A program made the position numbers and the translations under genes. A stretch of DNA of 44,115 bases from RUG563 sp024681215 (GTDB lineage: Bacteria; Bacillota; Clostridia; Christensenellales; Aristaeellaceae). The notes under the pieces are model-generated. The model was not told where the DNA came from and did no database searches. It saw nothing but the letters and a program-made list of their open reading frames with translations. The stretch's first letter is position 1; each line of letters opens with the position of its first letter. This document shows, in pieces, positions 1-7,731 of the stretch. The DNA lies in assembly GCA_024681215.1 (NCBI GenBank), contig JAILBG010000046.1, positions 1-44,115 of the forward strand. Direction: 5' to 3'.

Positions 1-479
1 TCCGAGGGAAAGCAGGCGGATACCAGTTCGGCGATCACCTGGGCGGCAGCGGGGGCGTAGGCGCTGGGCTTCACGACGCAATGATTGCCCGCCGCTATAG
101 CCCCCACCAGAGGGATCAGGGACAGCTGAAAGGGATAATTCCAGGGGGCCATGATGAGCACGACGCCGTAGGGTTCCCGCAAAACATAGCTTCTGCCCGG
201 AAACAGGGCCAAGGGCAAAGGTTCCCGCTTTGGCCGTGACCATCGGGGCAAATGCCGCATAAAGCAGGAGATTTCAGACAGCACCAGGCCGATCTCCGTC
301 ATATAGGCTTCCTCGTGGCTCTTGCCCAGGTCCATCCGCAGCGCCACACAGATGCGGTCCTCCCACTGCACGATGGTTTTATACAGCCTCTCCAGCTGAT
401 CCAGCCGCGTTTCAACGCCGCGGGGATTCGCGGCGTAAAAGGCCCGGCGCTGTAATTCCACCAGTTCATGAATGGTCAT
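1..479 (-). CDS. Aldehyde dehydrogenase, N-terminal part (runs off left edge)
   Basis: The first 159 residues of an NAD(P)-dependent aldehyde dehydrogenase are visible; the gene continues beyond base 1. It starts at an ATG at 479, inside the last codons of the upstream helicase gene (14-base overlap), which implies one transcript. The cofactor-binding half shows the family hallmarks: LREPYGVVLIMAPWNYP near residues 100-115 and a GNHCVVKPSAYAP strap near 131-143, the usual GN..V.KPSE region with Ala in place of Glu. The short N-terminus without a targeting extension fits the class 3-like, membrane-associated or fatty-aldehyde group, which oxidises aliphatic or aromatic aldehydes. The catalytic Cys and Glu lie outside the window, so activity cannot be judged. 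Confidence 0.9.
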   Translation of the reverse strand, partial: MTIHELVELQRRAFYAANPRGVETRLDQLERLYKTIVQWEDRICVALRMDLGKSHEEAYMTEIGLVLSEISCFMRHLPRWSRPKREPLPLALFPGRSYVLREPYGVVLIMAPWNYPFQLSLIPLVGAIAAGNHCVVKPSAYAPAAAQVIAELVSACFPS

Positions 480-2730
480 GAAGCAAATCCTCCAGCAGCT
501 TCTTCGCCATTTCCTTGCCCCTGGGCCCCACCTCGCCCACCGGCCCCACGCAGGAGGGGCAGCCCTGGGGACAATCGCAGTCGGTCACCAGCGTCAGGGC
601 ATGGGTCAAAAGGATATCCCGCATACGGAAGGCTTTTTCCGCCAGCCCCACGCCGCCGGGACAGTTATCATACAAAATCAGGGTGGGCTTTTCCGTGAAG
701 GGACACTTCACCTGATAAGAAACAGCGATATCCCGGGGCGAGCACATGAGATACAGCGGCGCTAAAATGCGGAGCAGGTTGGCGATGCCAAGCATACCGG
801 ACTGCAAATCGTCCTTTTCATATTTCTCCGCGATTTCATCCGGCACGGTGCGCCACATGGCGGTGGTGTGCATTTCCGTTTCCGGCAGGCGCACGGGACC
901 GAAGCCCACGTTTTCATTGTTGTCGAACCGCATTTTCTTGAAGATTTTCACCAGCGCCACCACTTTGACCTCGCCCAGGGCGGCGTCCTTTTCTTCTTTT
1001 TCAATGTCCAGCAGGGAAAGGCTCACGTTCAGATCGGCGTCGGTGTAATAATCCACGTTCACCCGGCGGATGAACGCCTTGCAGGCGTCAAAGTCCAGTT
1101 CCTCCACCTGATAGGTCTGCCCCTCGTGCATGTAAATGGCGTTGGGATGCAGCAGCATGGGCGCGGTGAAACGGTCCATTTCGCCCACGATGCGGGGATG
1201 GGCTGGGTCGGTGATATCGTTGATGAGGAAATTTTCCGTCATAGCGGTGCGCAGGCTCATTTCGCTGGCGGGGAAATCCTCCGCCATCCAGTGATAGGTG
1301 TCGCCCACCTTCCTCAGGATATTCTCTTCCGTCAGGTAATCCAGCATTTCCTCCCCGCCGGCGGCGCTGCCCAGGGATTCCCCTTCCTTGAAGGGCAATT
1401 CGTACGCGGCGCATTTGAAATGATTCATCAGGATGTACAGGTTGTCCGGATTCAGCAGCGCGTTTTCCGCAGGCTGGCCGAAGAAATAGTCCGGATGGGT
1501 CACGATGAACTGGTCCAGGGCGTTGGAGGACGCCACCAGGAACGTGGCGCTGACCCCGTGACGCCGGCCCGCCCGGCCGGATTGCTGCCAGGTGCTGGCG
1601 ATGGTGCCCGGATACCCGCACAGCACGCAGGCTTCCAGCGCGCCGATATCGATGCCCAGCTCCAGGGCGTTGGTGGACACCACCGCCTGGATGCTGCCGG
1701 CGCGCAGCCCCTGCTCGATTTCCCTGCGTTCATTGGGCAGGTATCCGCCGCGGTAACCGCGCACCTTTCCGGAATTGCCGATGGGATCCGAAACCAATTC
1801 TTTTAATTGGCGCGTCAGCACCTCCACCTGCAGCCTGCTCTTGGCGAAAACGATGCTCTGCACCCCGTTCCTCACCAGCATGGACGCCACCGCGCGGGTC
1901 TCGGGCAATACGCCCCTGCGGATGCCCAGCTGACGGTTCACCACCGGCGGATTATAGAAGATATAGTGCTTTTCCCCCGCGGGCGCGCCGTTATCGTCGA
2001 CCAGCCTGACGGGACGGCCGATCAGCGTTTCCGCCAGTTCCTTGGGGTTCTGGATGGTGGCGCTGCAGAGGATAAAGCGCGGATGGCTGCCGTAAAACGC
2101 GCAAAGCCGCAGCAGCCTGCGCAGCACGTTTGCCAGGTTGCTGCCGAAAATGCCCCGGTAAGTATGGATCTCGTCCACGACGATGTACTGCAGGTTTTCA
2201 AACAGCTTCACCCATTTTGTGTGCTGCGGAAGGATCCCGCTGTGCAGCATGTCCGGGTTGGTGACCACCACGTGCCCCGCCTGACGGACTGCGCGGCGCG
2301 CCGCGGCCGGGGTATCGCCGTCGTAGGTATAGGTTTTGATGTCCACTCCCAGTAGCTCGATCAGCTCGTACAGCTCGCTGACCTGATCGGCGGACAGGGC
2401 TTTGGTGGGAAACAGATAAAGCGCCCGGGCGTCCGGATTCCGCAGGATCGCGGAAAGGACCGGAAGGTTATAGCAAAGCGTTTTCCCGGAGGCCGTGGGC
2501 GTCACCACCACAAAATCCTCGTTCTTTTCCGCCGCGTCAAAGCATTCCGCCTGATGGGTATACAGCCGGCTGATCCCGTGCTTAGCCAAGGCATCGGGAA
2601 GCCGGGGATCGATCCCGTCCGGCCAGGCTGCATACCGGGCGCTCCGGGGCGGCACAGTATGCCACGCGGTCACGTTCTCCATGAAATACGGGTCGTTTTT
2701 CAGCTTTTCAAGCAGCTGGGGCAAATTCAC
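466..2730 (-). CDS. mrfA: DEAD/DEAH-box helicase with C-terminal DUF1998 cysteine cluster, MrfA/YprA type
   Basis: A 754-residue SF2 DNA helicase. Visible motifs: Walker A TPTASGKT at residues 77-84, motif II DEIH at 186-189, the SAT motif III, a helicase C-terminal domain ending in QQSGRAGRR, and a C-terminal cysteine cluster with Cys718, 720, 724 and 727 (DCDCPQGCPSCVGP). This layout and length match Bacillus YprA (MrfA), a helicase that acts with the exonuclease MrfB in repair of mitomycin-type lesions and is related to fungal Hrq1. No mrfB-like gene is adjacent here. The start is a GTG at 2730, preceded by AAAGGAGG ten bases away. The last 14 bases overlap the aldehyde dehydrogenase gene. 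The family call is firm; the precise repair role is by analogy. Confidence 0.88.
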   Translation of the reverse strand: MNLPQLLEKLKNDPYFMENVTAWHTVPPRSARYAAWPDGIDPRLPDALAKHGISRLYTHQAECFDAAEKNEDFVVVTPTASGKTLCYNLPVLSAILRNPDARALYLFPTKALSADQVSELYELIELLGVDIKTYTYDGDTPAAARRAVRQAGHVVVTNPDMLHSGILPQHTKWVKLFENLQYIVVDEIHTYRGIFGSNLANVLRRLLRLCAFYGSHPRFILCSATIQNPKELAETLIGRPVRLVDDNGAPAGEKHYIFYNPPVVNRQLGIRRGVLPETRAVASMLVRNGVQSIVFAKSRLQVEVLTRQLKELVSDPIGNSGKVRGYRGGYLPNERREIEQGLRAGSIQAVVSTNALELGIDIGALEACVLCGYPGTIASTWQQSGRAGRRHGVSATFLVASSNALDQFIVTHPDYFFGQPAENALLNPDNLYILMNHFKCAAYELPFKEGESLGSAAGGEEMLDYLTEENILRKVGDTYHWMAEDFPASEMSLRTAMTENFLINDITDPAHPRIVGEMDRFTAPMLLHPNAIYMHEGQTYQVEELDFDACKAFIRRVNVDYYTDADLNVSLSLLDIEKEEKDAALGEVKVVALVKIFKKMRFDNNENVGFGPVRLPETEMHTTAMWRTVPDEIAEKYEKDDLQSGMLGIANLLRILAPLYLMCSPRDIAVSYQVKCPFTEKPTLILYDNCPGGVGLAEKAFRMRDILLTHALTLVTDCDCPQGCPSCVGPVGEVGPRGKEMAKKLLEDLLHDHS

Positions 2731-2760
2731 CGTCCCTGCGCCTCCTTTGTTCAGTCAAGA

Positions 2761-3405
2761 TCATTTCTGCATTTTCAGCCGGATCCAGCGCCGGAGCCGA
2801 AGCAAATCCATCCGCCCCTGCAGCCAGGCCTGTTTCCCGAAGAACAGGAAGAAGGGCAGCAGGCTCAGCAGCACCAGCGGCTTTGCGATCCACGGCAGCG
2901 CAATGAGCTGATACACGAAATATATGCCCCAGGCCCAGCCCAGCCACTTTGCCTTCACCGGGATGAAGAAAAACAGCATGAATTCCATTTCGGGGTTCAG
3001 CACCGCATAGCTCAGCAGCAGCGAGAGGTTCAGGTACTGATTCGTTCCCACGCCCGCGATCATGCCGCCCGCAATGGCCCCCAAGGTGCCGATCAGGTAA
3101 TACAGGGTGAAACGGGTGCTGCCCCAATACTGTTCCAGGGCGGTGCCCAGAAAATAATAGAAATACAGATTGAACAGGATCCAGATCAGGCTGCCCGTAG
3201 GCGGCACGAACAGAAAGGTAACCAGGCGCCACACTTCTCCTTTCAGGATCAGCGCCCGGTTGAAATACAGCAGCTGGACCGCGCTGCTCTTCAGCGGCAG
3301 ATACTCCAGCACGAATACGCCCAGCATGCCGATGCACAGGTATTTCATCAGGTTTTGTATGGCAAAACGGCCCATGCGCCTTTCCAGCTGATTCAGGATC
3401 TTCAT
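2761..3405 (-). CDS. Rhomboid-like polytopic membrane protein, apparently non-catalytic
   Basis: A 214-residue protein with about six hydrophobic segments. The rhomboid fold is suggested by GEVWRLVTFLFVPP near residue 57 (family: GEWWRLVT), by the second-helix Asn and the LEQYWGSTRFTLYYL loop near residues 78-103, and by LFFFIPVKAKWLGW near 146-158, a stretch common in rhomboid-like proteins. The GxSG serine-protease motif is absent: the expected helix reads AGVGTNQYLNLSL. The catalytic His is also not evident. It is therefore more likely a pseudo-rhomboid, perhaps a chaperone or degradation adaptor as described for iRhom and Derlin, than a protease. It sits between the helicase (30-base gap) and the antiporter subunits and is probably cotranscribed. 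GGAGG lies 11 bases before the ATG. Confidence 0.7.
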   Translation of the reverse strand: MKILNQLERRMGRFAIQNLMKYLCIGMLGVFVLEYLPLKSSAVQLLYFNRALILKGEVWRLVTFLFVPPTGSLIWILFNLYFYYFLGTALEQYWGSTRFTLYYLIGTLGAIAGGMIAGVGTNQYLNLSLLLSYAVLNPEMEFMLFFFIPVKAKWLGWAWGIYFVYQLIALPWIAKPLVLLSLLPFFLFFGKQAWLQGRMDLLRLRRWIRLKMQK

Positions 3406-3455
3406 TTTTCATCTTCCCTCCCCTGCTGAAATCATACATCCGCATCCGGCGTCCG

Positions 3456-5336
3456 TCAAGAGCGGCGCGGCCCGGCCGCGTCTTTCTGTTTCTTTGCGAA
3501 CAGCTTTCTGATCCCCCCGGCGGCCCGCTCCGGCAACCCGTCCAGAAATCGCGCCGCGGCGTTCACGGCGCGTGGGATACCGCGGCGGATAAAGCCGGTA
3601 TCGGCCAAGCCGTCCAGCGCGCCAAGGCTTTTTCCCAGGATCCCGGACAGCCATTTTACGATCAGCGGACGGTACAGCATCTCCTCCAGGTCCAGCCGCT
3701 TCGGCCAGCGGTCCAGATATCTGCCGTCGTACAGCGCTCTTCGCACAAACAGCAGATATACGATCACCCCGATCCACAGGCTGACGCCCCCGCCCAGCAG
3801 ATTGCCCGCGGAGAAAAACGCCACGGGCCCTTCCGGCGCTTCCCGGTTCATAAAGTCGCTGCAAAGCCGCGCAAGCGGGAGGAGCGTTTGGTTTGGAAGC
3901 ATGCCGAAAACAAGCACCGGCACCGCCGTTACGATCAGCACACCGGCCGAGCGGGCCGTAAGCGGGGCGTGATGGCTCGGAGCGTCCGCTTCCTTCTTCT
4001 GCCAGAACAGGCAGATATAGAGCTTCAGCATATAGGCCGTCGTCAGCCCTGCTGCGAAAAGGAACAGCCATTCCGCGGCGCGGTAAGCGGAAAAGCCGCT
4101 TCGTTCGGCAGCTAGTTCCGCCAATCCTTCGTGGATCATGGTTTTGGAGGCGTAGCCGTTCAGCAGCGGCACGCCCATCAATCCCAGCGCGCCGATCAGG
4201 AATACGGCGTGCAGGAGGGGTTTCCCGCGGCCGTAGCCTTTCAGCTTATTCAGATCCAATGTGTGAGCGTCCATGTATACGGCCCCCGCGCAAAGGAACA
4301 GGCACAGCTTCAGCAGGGAATGGTTGATCATGTGCCCCACCGCCCCGGCAGCCGCCAGGCCGCCTTCCTTGCCCAGCAGCAGCGCGCAGGAGATGCCCAC
4401 CGTGATGTATCCGATCTGGGACATGGAGGAGCAGGCCAGCGTCCGCTTCAGATTCACGGAGAATACCGCCAGCACCGCCCCCAGAGTCATGGTGACCAGG
4501 CCCAGTGCCAGCAGCACCTGCCCGAAAAGGGCGCACCCGTCCATCAGGTTCAGCCCGATCCCGATGATCCCGAATACGCCGGTTTTCGTCAGCACACCGC
4601 TGAGCAGCGCGCTGGAAGGCGCGGGAGCGACGGGATGGGCTTTGGGCAGCCAGACGTGCAGCGGGAACATGCCGGCCTTGGCGCAGAAGCCTACCAGCAT
4701 CAGGCAGCCCGGCAGGATCAGCTCGGCTTTCCCGGCGTTCTGCCGCAGGGCCGCAAAGGACGCATCTCCCGCCCGGTGCGCATACAGGAACAGCCCCATC
4801 AGCGTGATCATCCCGCAGATCACCGAAACAAACAGATACGTTCCCGCCGCCCGCATGGCTTCGGGCGTTTCCTCGTGGGCCACCCAGGGATAGGACGCGA
4901 TGGACATGATCTCAAAGAACAGAAACGCCGTGTACAGATCGTCCGCCAGGAACACCCCCACGGTGCCGCTCAACGTAAGCAGCGTAAAGAACGCATAGCG
5001 GTTCATATGCTCGCCGTGGGCGGAAAAATACTGCAGGGAAAACTGGCTGGCCGCGGCCCACATAAAGGACGCGATCAGCGCATAAAGCGCGCGGAAGCCA
5101 TCCGTGCGAAAGCTGAGGGACGCCCCGCACAGCCCGTCCAGCTTCAGGGCTTCTCCCCCGGTTTTCCCGGATTGCACGAAAAGAAGCAGCGCGAATAGCA
5201 ATTCCGCGCAGGTACACAGCCGCAGCGTTCTTTCCCGCCAGGCCGGCCGCCTTTTCCCGGCAAGCGCCGATGCCGCCGCGCCGGCAATGGGAAGCAGGAT
5301 CAGCGCGCCCAATAAACACTTCGTAAAAGCCTGCAT
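3456..5336 (-). CDS. NuoL/MrpA-D-like proton or cation antiporter subunit (larger)
   Basis: A 626-residue polytopic protein of the proton-conducting transporter family (complex I NuoL/M/N, Mrp antiporter A/D, hydrogenase subunits). Diagnostic motifs are FFEIMSIASYPWV with the conserved membrane Glu near residue 142, HVWLPKAHPVAPAPSSALLSG near 227-247 with TKTGVFG after it, and HMINHSLLKLCLF near 334-346, which carries the His/Lys pair of the proton pathway. The extra C-terminal arm after residue 500 resembles the lateral-helix region of NuoL/MrpA-type members. It starts at 5336 with GAGGAG six bases upstream, ten bases after the neighbouring antiporter gene, so the two are translated from one message. 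No quinone, flavin, NiFe or MrpB/C/E/F/G partner is present in the window, so the complex it belongs to is unknown. Confidence 0.88.
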   Translation of the reverse strand: MQAFTKCLLGALILLPIAGAAASALAGKRRPAWRERTLRLCTCAELLFALLLFVQSGKTGGEALKLDGLCGASLSFRTDGFRALYALIASFMWAAASQFSLQYFSAHGEHMNRYAFFTLLTLSGTVGVFLADDLYTAFLFFEIMSIASYPWVAHEETPEAMRAAGTYLFVSVICGMITLMGLFLYAHRAGDASFAALRQNAGKAELILPGCLMLVGFCAKAGMFPLHVWLPKAHPVAPAPSSALLSGVLTKTGVFGIIGIGLNLMDGCALFGQVLLALGLVTMTLGAVLAVFSVNLKRTLACSSMSQIGYITVGISCALLLGKEGGLAAAGAVGHMINHSLLKLCLFLCAGAVYMDAHTLDLNKLKGYGRGKPLLHAVFLIGALGLMGVPLLNGYASKTMIHEGLAELAAERSGFSAYRAAEWLFLFAAGLTTAYMLKLYICLFWQKKEADAPSHHAPLTARSAGVLIVTAVPVLVFGMLPNQTLLPLARLCSDFMNREAPEGPVAFFSAGNLLGGGVSLWIGVIVYLLFVRRALYDGRYLDRWPKRLDLEEMLYRPLIVKWLSGILGKSLGALDGLADTGFIRRGIPRAVNAAARFLDGLPERAAGGIRKLFAKKQKDAAGPRRS

Positions 5337-5346
5337 GTCCGTCTCC

Positions 5347-6801
5347 TCACAGCAGCGCCCGGGCCACAGCCGTCATATAGTCGATGAGCCCGCGGGAAAA
5401 GATACCCAGCAGCACCACCAGCACCGCGTACGCCGCCATGGGCGCTTTCATTTTCCATCCTGCCTCGCATAAATCGGAATGCTCCTGCACAGCGGAAAAA
5501 CAGCCGTGGATCACAAATACGAACAAATATCCCGCCGTGAGCACGGCGCTGATCAGCAGCACCGCAGGCCCGATCCAGGCGCCGGGAAGGGACGTGTCCA
5601 ACGCCCCCAGGGCCAGATTCCATTTGCTGATGAAGCCGCCCGTGGGCGGAATGCCAACCAGCCCCAGCGAAGCGACGGCAAAGCAGGCATAGGTCCAGGG
5701 CATGCGCCGGCCCAGGCCGTCCATTTCGTTTACGTCGATCCGCCCCGATTTATGGATGATGGCCCCGGCGCCCATGAACAGCGTGTTTTTGATAAGGGAA
5801 TGAAACACGATATGCAAAAGCGCGCCCACGAAGCCCGCTTCCGTCAGGGTGCACAGGCCGAAAAGCACGTAAGAAACTTGGGAAACGGTGGAGTACGCCA
5901 GCCGCTTTTTCAGCACCGTCTGACCGTACGCCATTACGGATCCCAGCAGCACGGTGATCAGCGTCAGGATCAGCAGCGTGTACTGCACCCAGGTGCCCCG
6001 CAGCGTTTCCGCTCCGGCGATCTGATACAGGAACCGCAGCATGCCCAGCACGCCCATCTTGGTGATCACACCGGAAAGCACCGCGCTGGCGGGCGCGGGC
6101 GCCGCGGGATGGGACGTGGGCAGCCATCCGTGCATGGGAAACATGCCGGCCTTGACCCCGAAACCAAGCAGCATCACCATGCAGAACGCCAGCACCGTTC
6201 CCTGCTGATTCCCCATTTGGGAAAGCTGCAGCGCGGGCGATGAAAAATCGCCGCTGACGCCCAGAGAGGAAAGCACGATGATGCCAAGGAGCGCCGTGGA
6301 CGCCCCGATTACGGAATATACCAGATACTTGACGGCCGCATGCACGGCTTCCTTGCTTTGCTGATGGATTTCCAGGGGAAGGCTCATCAGCGTCATCATT
6401 TCATAAAAGAGGTAGAAGGTGATGAGATTGCCGGAGAGCGCCAGCGCGCAGAGCACGCCCTGGGTGATGGCATAAAACAGGAAAAAGCGCGCCTGACGCT
6501 GATCATGCTCCAGGTATTCCAGGGCGTAAAGCGCGACACCCGGCCAGATTACCGCGATCAACAGCAGATAGATCCTGCTGATCCCGTCCACCCGCAGGGA
6601 AAGGGTCAGCAAGCCCGGCCCCTCCAGCAGGATCTCCCCCGGGGCTTCCATCAGCGCGTTTGCCGCAGCCAGGGCGGACCCCAGCAGCACGGTAAAGAAA
6701 AACGCACAGTGCAGCGCTTTCCCCTTCAGCTTCAAAAAATGCCAGAGCAGCGCCAGGAAAGCCGGACAGATCACGGGCATTAACAACAGCGCATTTTTCA
6801 A
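5347..6801 (-). CDS. NuoM/N-MrpD-like proton or cation antiporter subunit (smaller)
   Basis: A 484-residue membrane protein, about 14 transmembrane segments, of the same family as its downstream neighbour. Seen motifs: FYEMMTLMSLPLEIHQQSKEA with the membrane Glu near residue 131, HGWLPTSHPAAPAPASAVLSG near 226-246, TKMGVLGM after it, and HIVFHSLIKNTLFMGAGAII near 330. The length fits MrpD or NuoN. The start is a TTG at 6801, with GGAGG nine bases upstream; an ATG seven codons in is not preceded by a ribosome site. It is first in the run antiporter-antiporter-rhomboid-helicase-aldehyde dehydrogenase and follows a sigma-A promoter whose spacer contains a palindrome. The ion (H+ or Na+) cannot be decided from sequence. 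Confidence 0.88.
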   Translation of the reverse strand: MKNALLLMPVICPAFLALLWHFLKLKGKALHCAFFFTVLLGSALAAANALMEAPGEILLEGPGLLTLSLRVDGISRIYLLLIAVIWPGVALYALEYLEHDQRQARFFLFYAITQGVLCALALSGNLITFYLFYEMMTLMSLPLEIHQQSKEAVHAAVKYLVYSVIGASTALLGIIVLSSLGVSGDFSSPALQLSQMGNQQGTVLAFCMVMLLGFGVKAGMFPMHGWLPTSHPAAPAPASAVLSGVITKMGVLGMLRFLYQIAGAETLRGTWVQYTLLILTLITVLLGSVMAYGQTVLKKRLAYSTVSQVSYVLFGLCTLTEAGFVGALLHIVFHSLIKNTLFMGAGAIIHKSGRIDVNEMDGLGRRMPWTYACFAVASLGLVGIPPTGGFISKWNLALGALDTSLPGAWIGPAVLLISAVLTAGYLFVFVIHGCFSAVQEHSDLCEAGWKMKAPMAAYAVLVVLLGIFSRGLIDYMTAVARALL

Positions 6802-6873
6802 ATCGATGTTCCTCCTGCATCTTCAAAAGCCAGAAACTATTCCGGCTTTCTTTTCCCGTTTCTTTCGTCTGAT

Positions 6874-6903
6874 ATTATACCACGGAACACCGTGTTTTCA
6901 CAA
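6874..6903 (-). promoter_or_regulatory. Sigma-A promoter of the antiporter run
   Basis: On the minus strand TTGTGA (6898-6903) and TATAAT (6874-6879) are separated by 18 bases. The expected transcript start is about 70 bases upstream of the TTG start at 6801. Confidence 0.8.
6881..6894. promoter_or_regulatory. Operator-like palindrome inside the promoter spacer
   Basis: CACGG-AACA-CCGTG is a perfect 5-4-5 inverted repeat lying exactly between the -35 and -10 elements of the antiporter promoter. A repressor or MerR-type activator could bind there. This is inferred from position and symmetry only. Confidence 0.4.
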
Positions 6904-6924
6904 GTGCGTATACAAATGCGCAAA

Positions 6925-6959
6925 GAAAAAGCCGCCCGCTTTTCCGGAATGCGGACGGC
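6925..6959 (-). terminator. Rho-independent terminator after the anchored unknown gene
   Basis: On the minus strand GCCGTCCGC (6951-6959) pairs with GCGGGCGGC (6931-6939, one G-U pair) around an 11-base loop, followed by TTTTTC. It separates the gene ending at 6976 from the antiporter promoter. Confidence 0.8.
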
Positions 6960-6975
6960 CCGTTGGATTTTTTTA

Positions 6976-7653
6976 TCAGTTGGCGTTTTCCGTTTTTTCT
7001 CCCCTGCCGGCCTGCAGCAGCACGTTGAAGAAGGGGATCACGTTTTCGTCGTTCTGATTGAACACCATGATCACGGCGTACATGCCGGTATTGTTCAGCC
7101 CGGCTTTTTTCAGGAACCCGGAATAGCCGTCCAGCGGAATGCCGTACAGATGAATTTCCGTGGATTCGATCTCATTGTCCGAATTGTAGTTTACCTTGGT
7201 CACTTTCCCTTTTTCCAGATCGGCGTCTCCGGGGTCGATGGCGCCGGTTTGGATCAGGTCCTCCAGCGGCAGGAAAAAGCCGATGGACGCATACTGCTTA
7301 AAGTATTTTTCGTTCATGAAATAAATATCGCCTTGCTTCGCATACAGCCGGGTGATGAAATACTGATCCATGGAATAATCGTCCAGGATCGGGATGGTAT
7401 AGGCGCATACGCTTTCCATATCGGGGACGTATTCTTGCCAAAGGGGCTCCAGGAATGGATCCAGGATCTCGGAAGAGGCTGTATTGGACATGACGTACAA
7501 TTCGATTTTCTTTTCTTCCCTGATGCTGGGCTTCATTTCGCCGATAAAGGACCATACCGCCACGGCCGCAGCGATCAGCAGCGCATATTTCCATACGTTG
7601 TATGTGACGTGGGTTTTGAATTCTTCTTTGTTGATTGGCGTGTTCAGCCGCAT
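6976..7653 (-). CDS. Membrane-anchored extracytoplasmic protein of unknown function
   Basis: The chosen ATG at 7653 has AAAGGAG nine bases upstream and gives 225 residues; longer versions lack a ribosome site and run into the terminator hairpin of lysS. Residues 1-22 are polar, 23-40 form one transmembrane segment (YALLIAAAVAVWSFIG), and the rest faces outward. The outer part, IELYVMSNTASSEILDPFLEP then QGDIYFMNEKYFKQY and GFFLPLEDLI, resembles one lobe of an extracellular solute-binding protein, but at about 185 residues it is too small for a complete two-lobed binder. I do not recognise a named family. It follows lysS by 78 bases with a hairpin between and is closed by its own terminator, so it may be transcribed by read-through. 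Confidence 0.75.
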   Translation of the reverse strand: MRLNTPINKEEFKTHVTYNVWKYALLIAAAVAVWSFIGEMKPSIREEKKIELYVMSNTASSEILDPFLEPLWQEYVPDMESVCAYTIPILDDYSMDQYFITRLYAKQGDIYFMNEKYFKQYASIGFFLPLEDLIQTGAIDPGDADLEKGKVTKVNYNSDNEIESTEIHLYGIPLDGYSGFLKKAGLNNTGMYAVIMVFNQNDENVIPFFNVLLQAGRGEKTENAN

Positions 7654-7696
7654 ATGAATCTGCTCCTTTGCCGTCAGAATATCGCAGAAATTCACG

Positions 7697-7723
7697 AAAA
7701 CCGCCCGGCTGATCACCGGGCGG
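7697..7723 (-). terminator. Hairpin terminator after lysS
   Basis: CCGCCCGG (minus strand, 7716-7723) and CCGGGCGG (7701-7708) form a perfect 8-bp stem with a 7-base loop, followed by only TTTTCG. The U tract is short, so termination may be partial, allowing some expression of the next gene. Confidence 0.65.
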
Positions 7724-7731
7724 ACGCAAGC

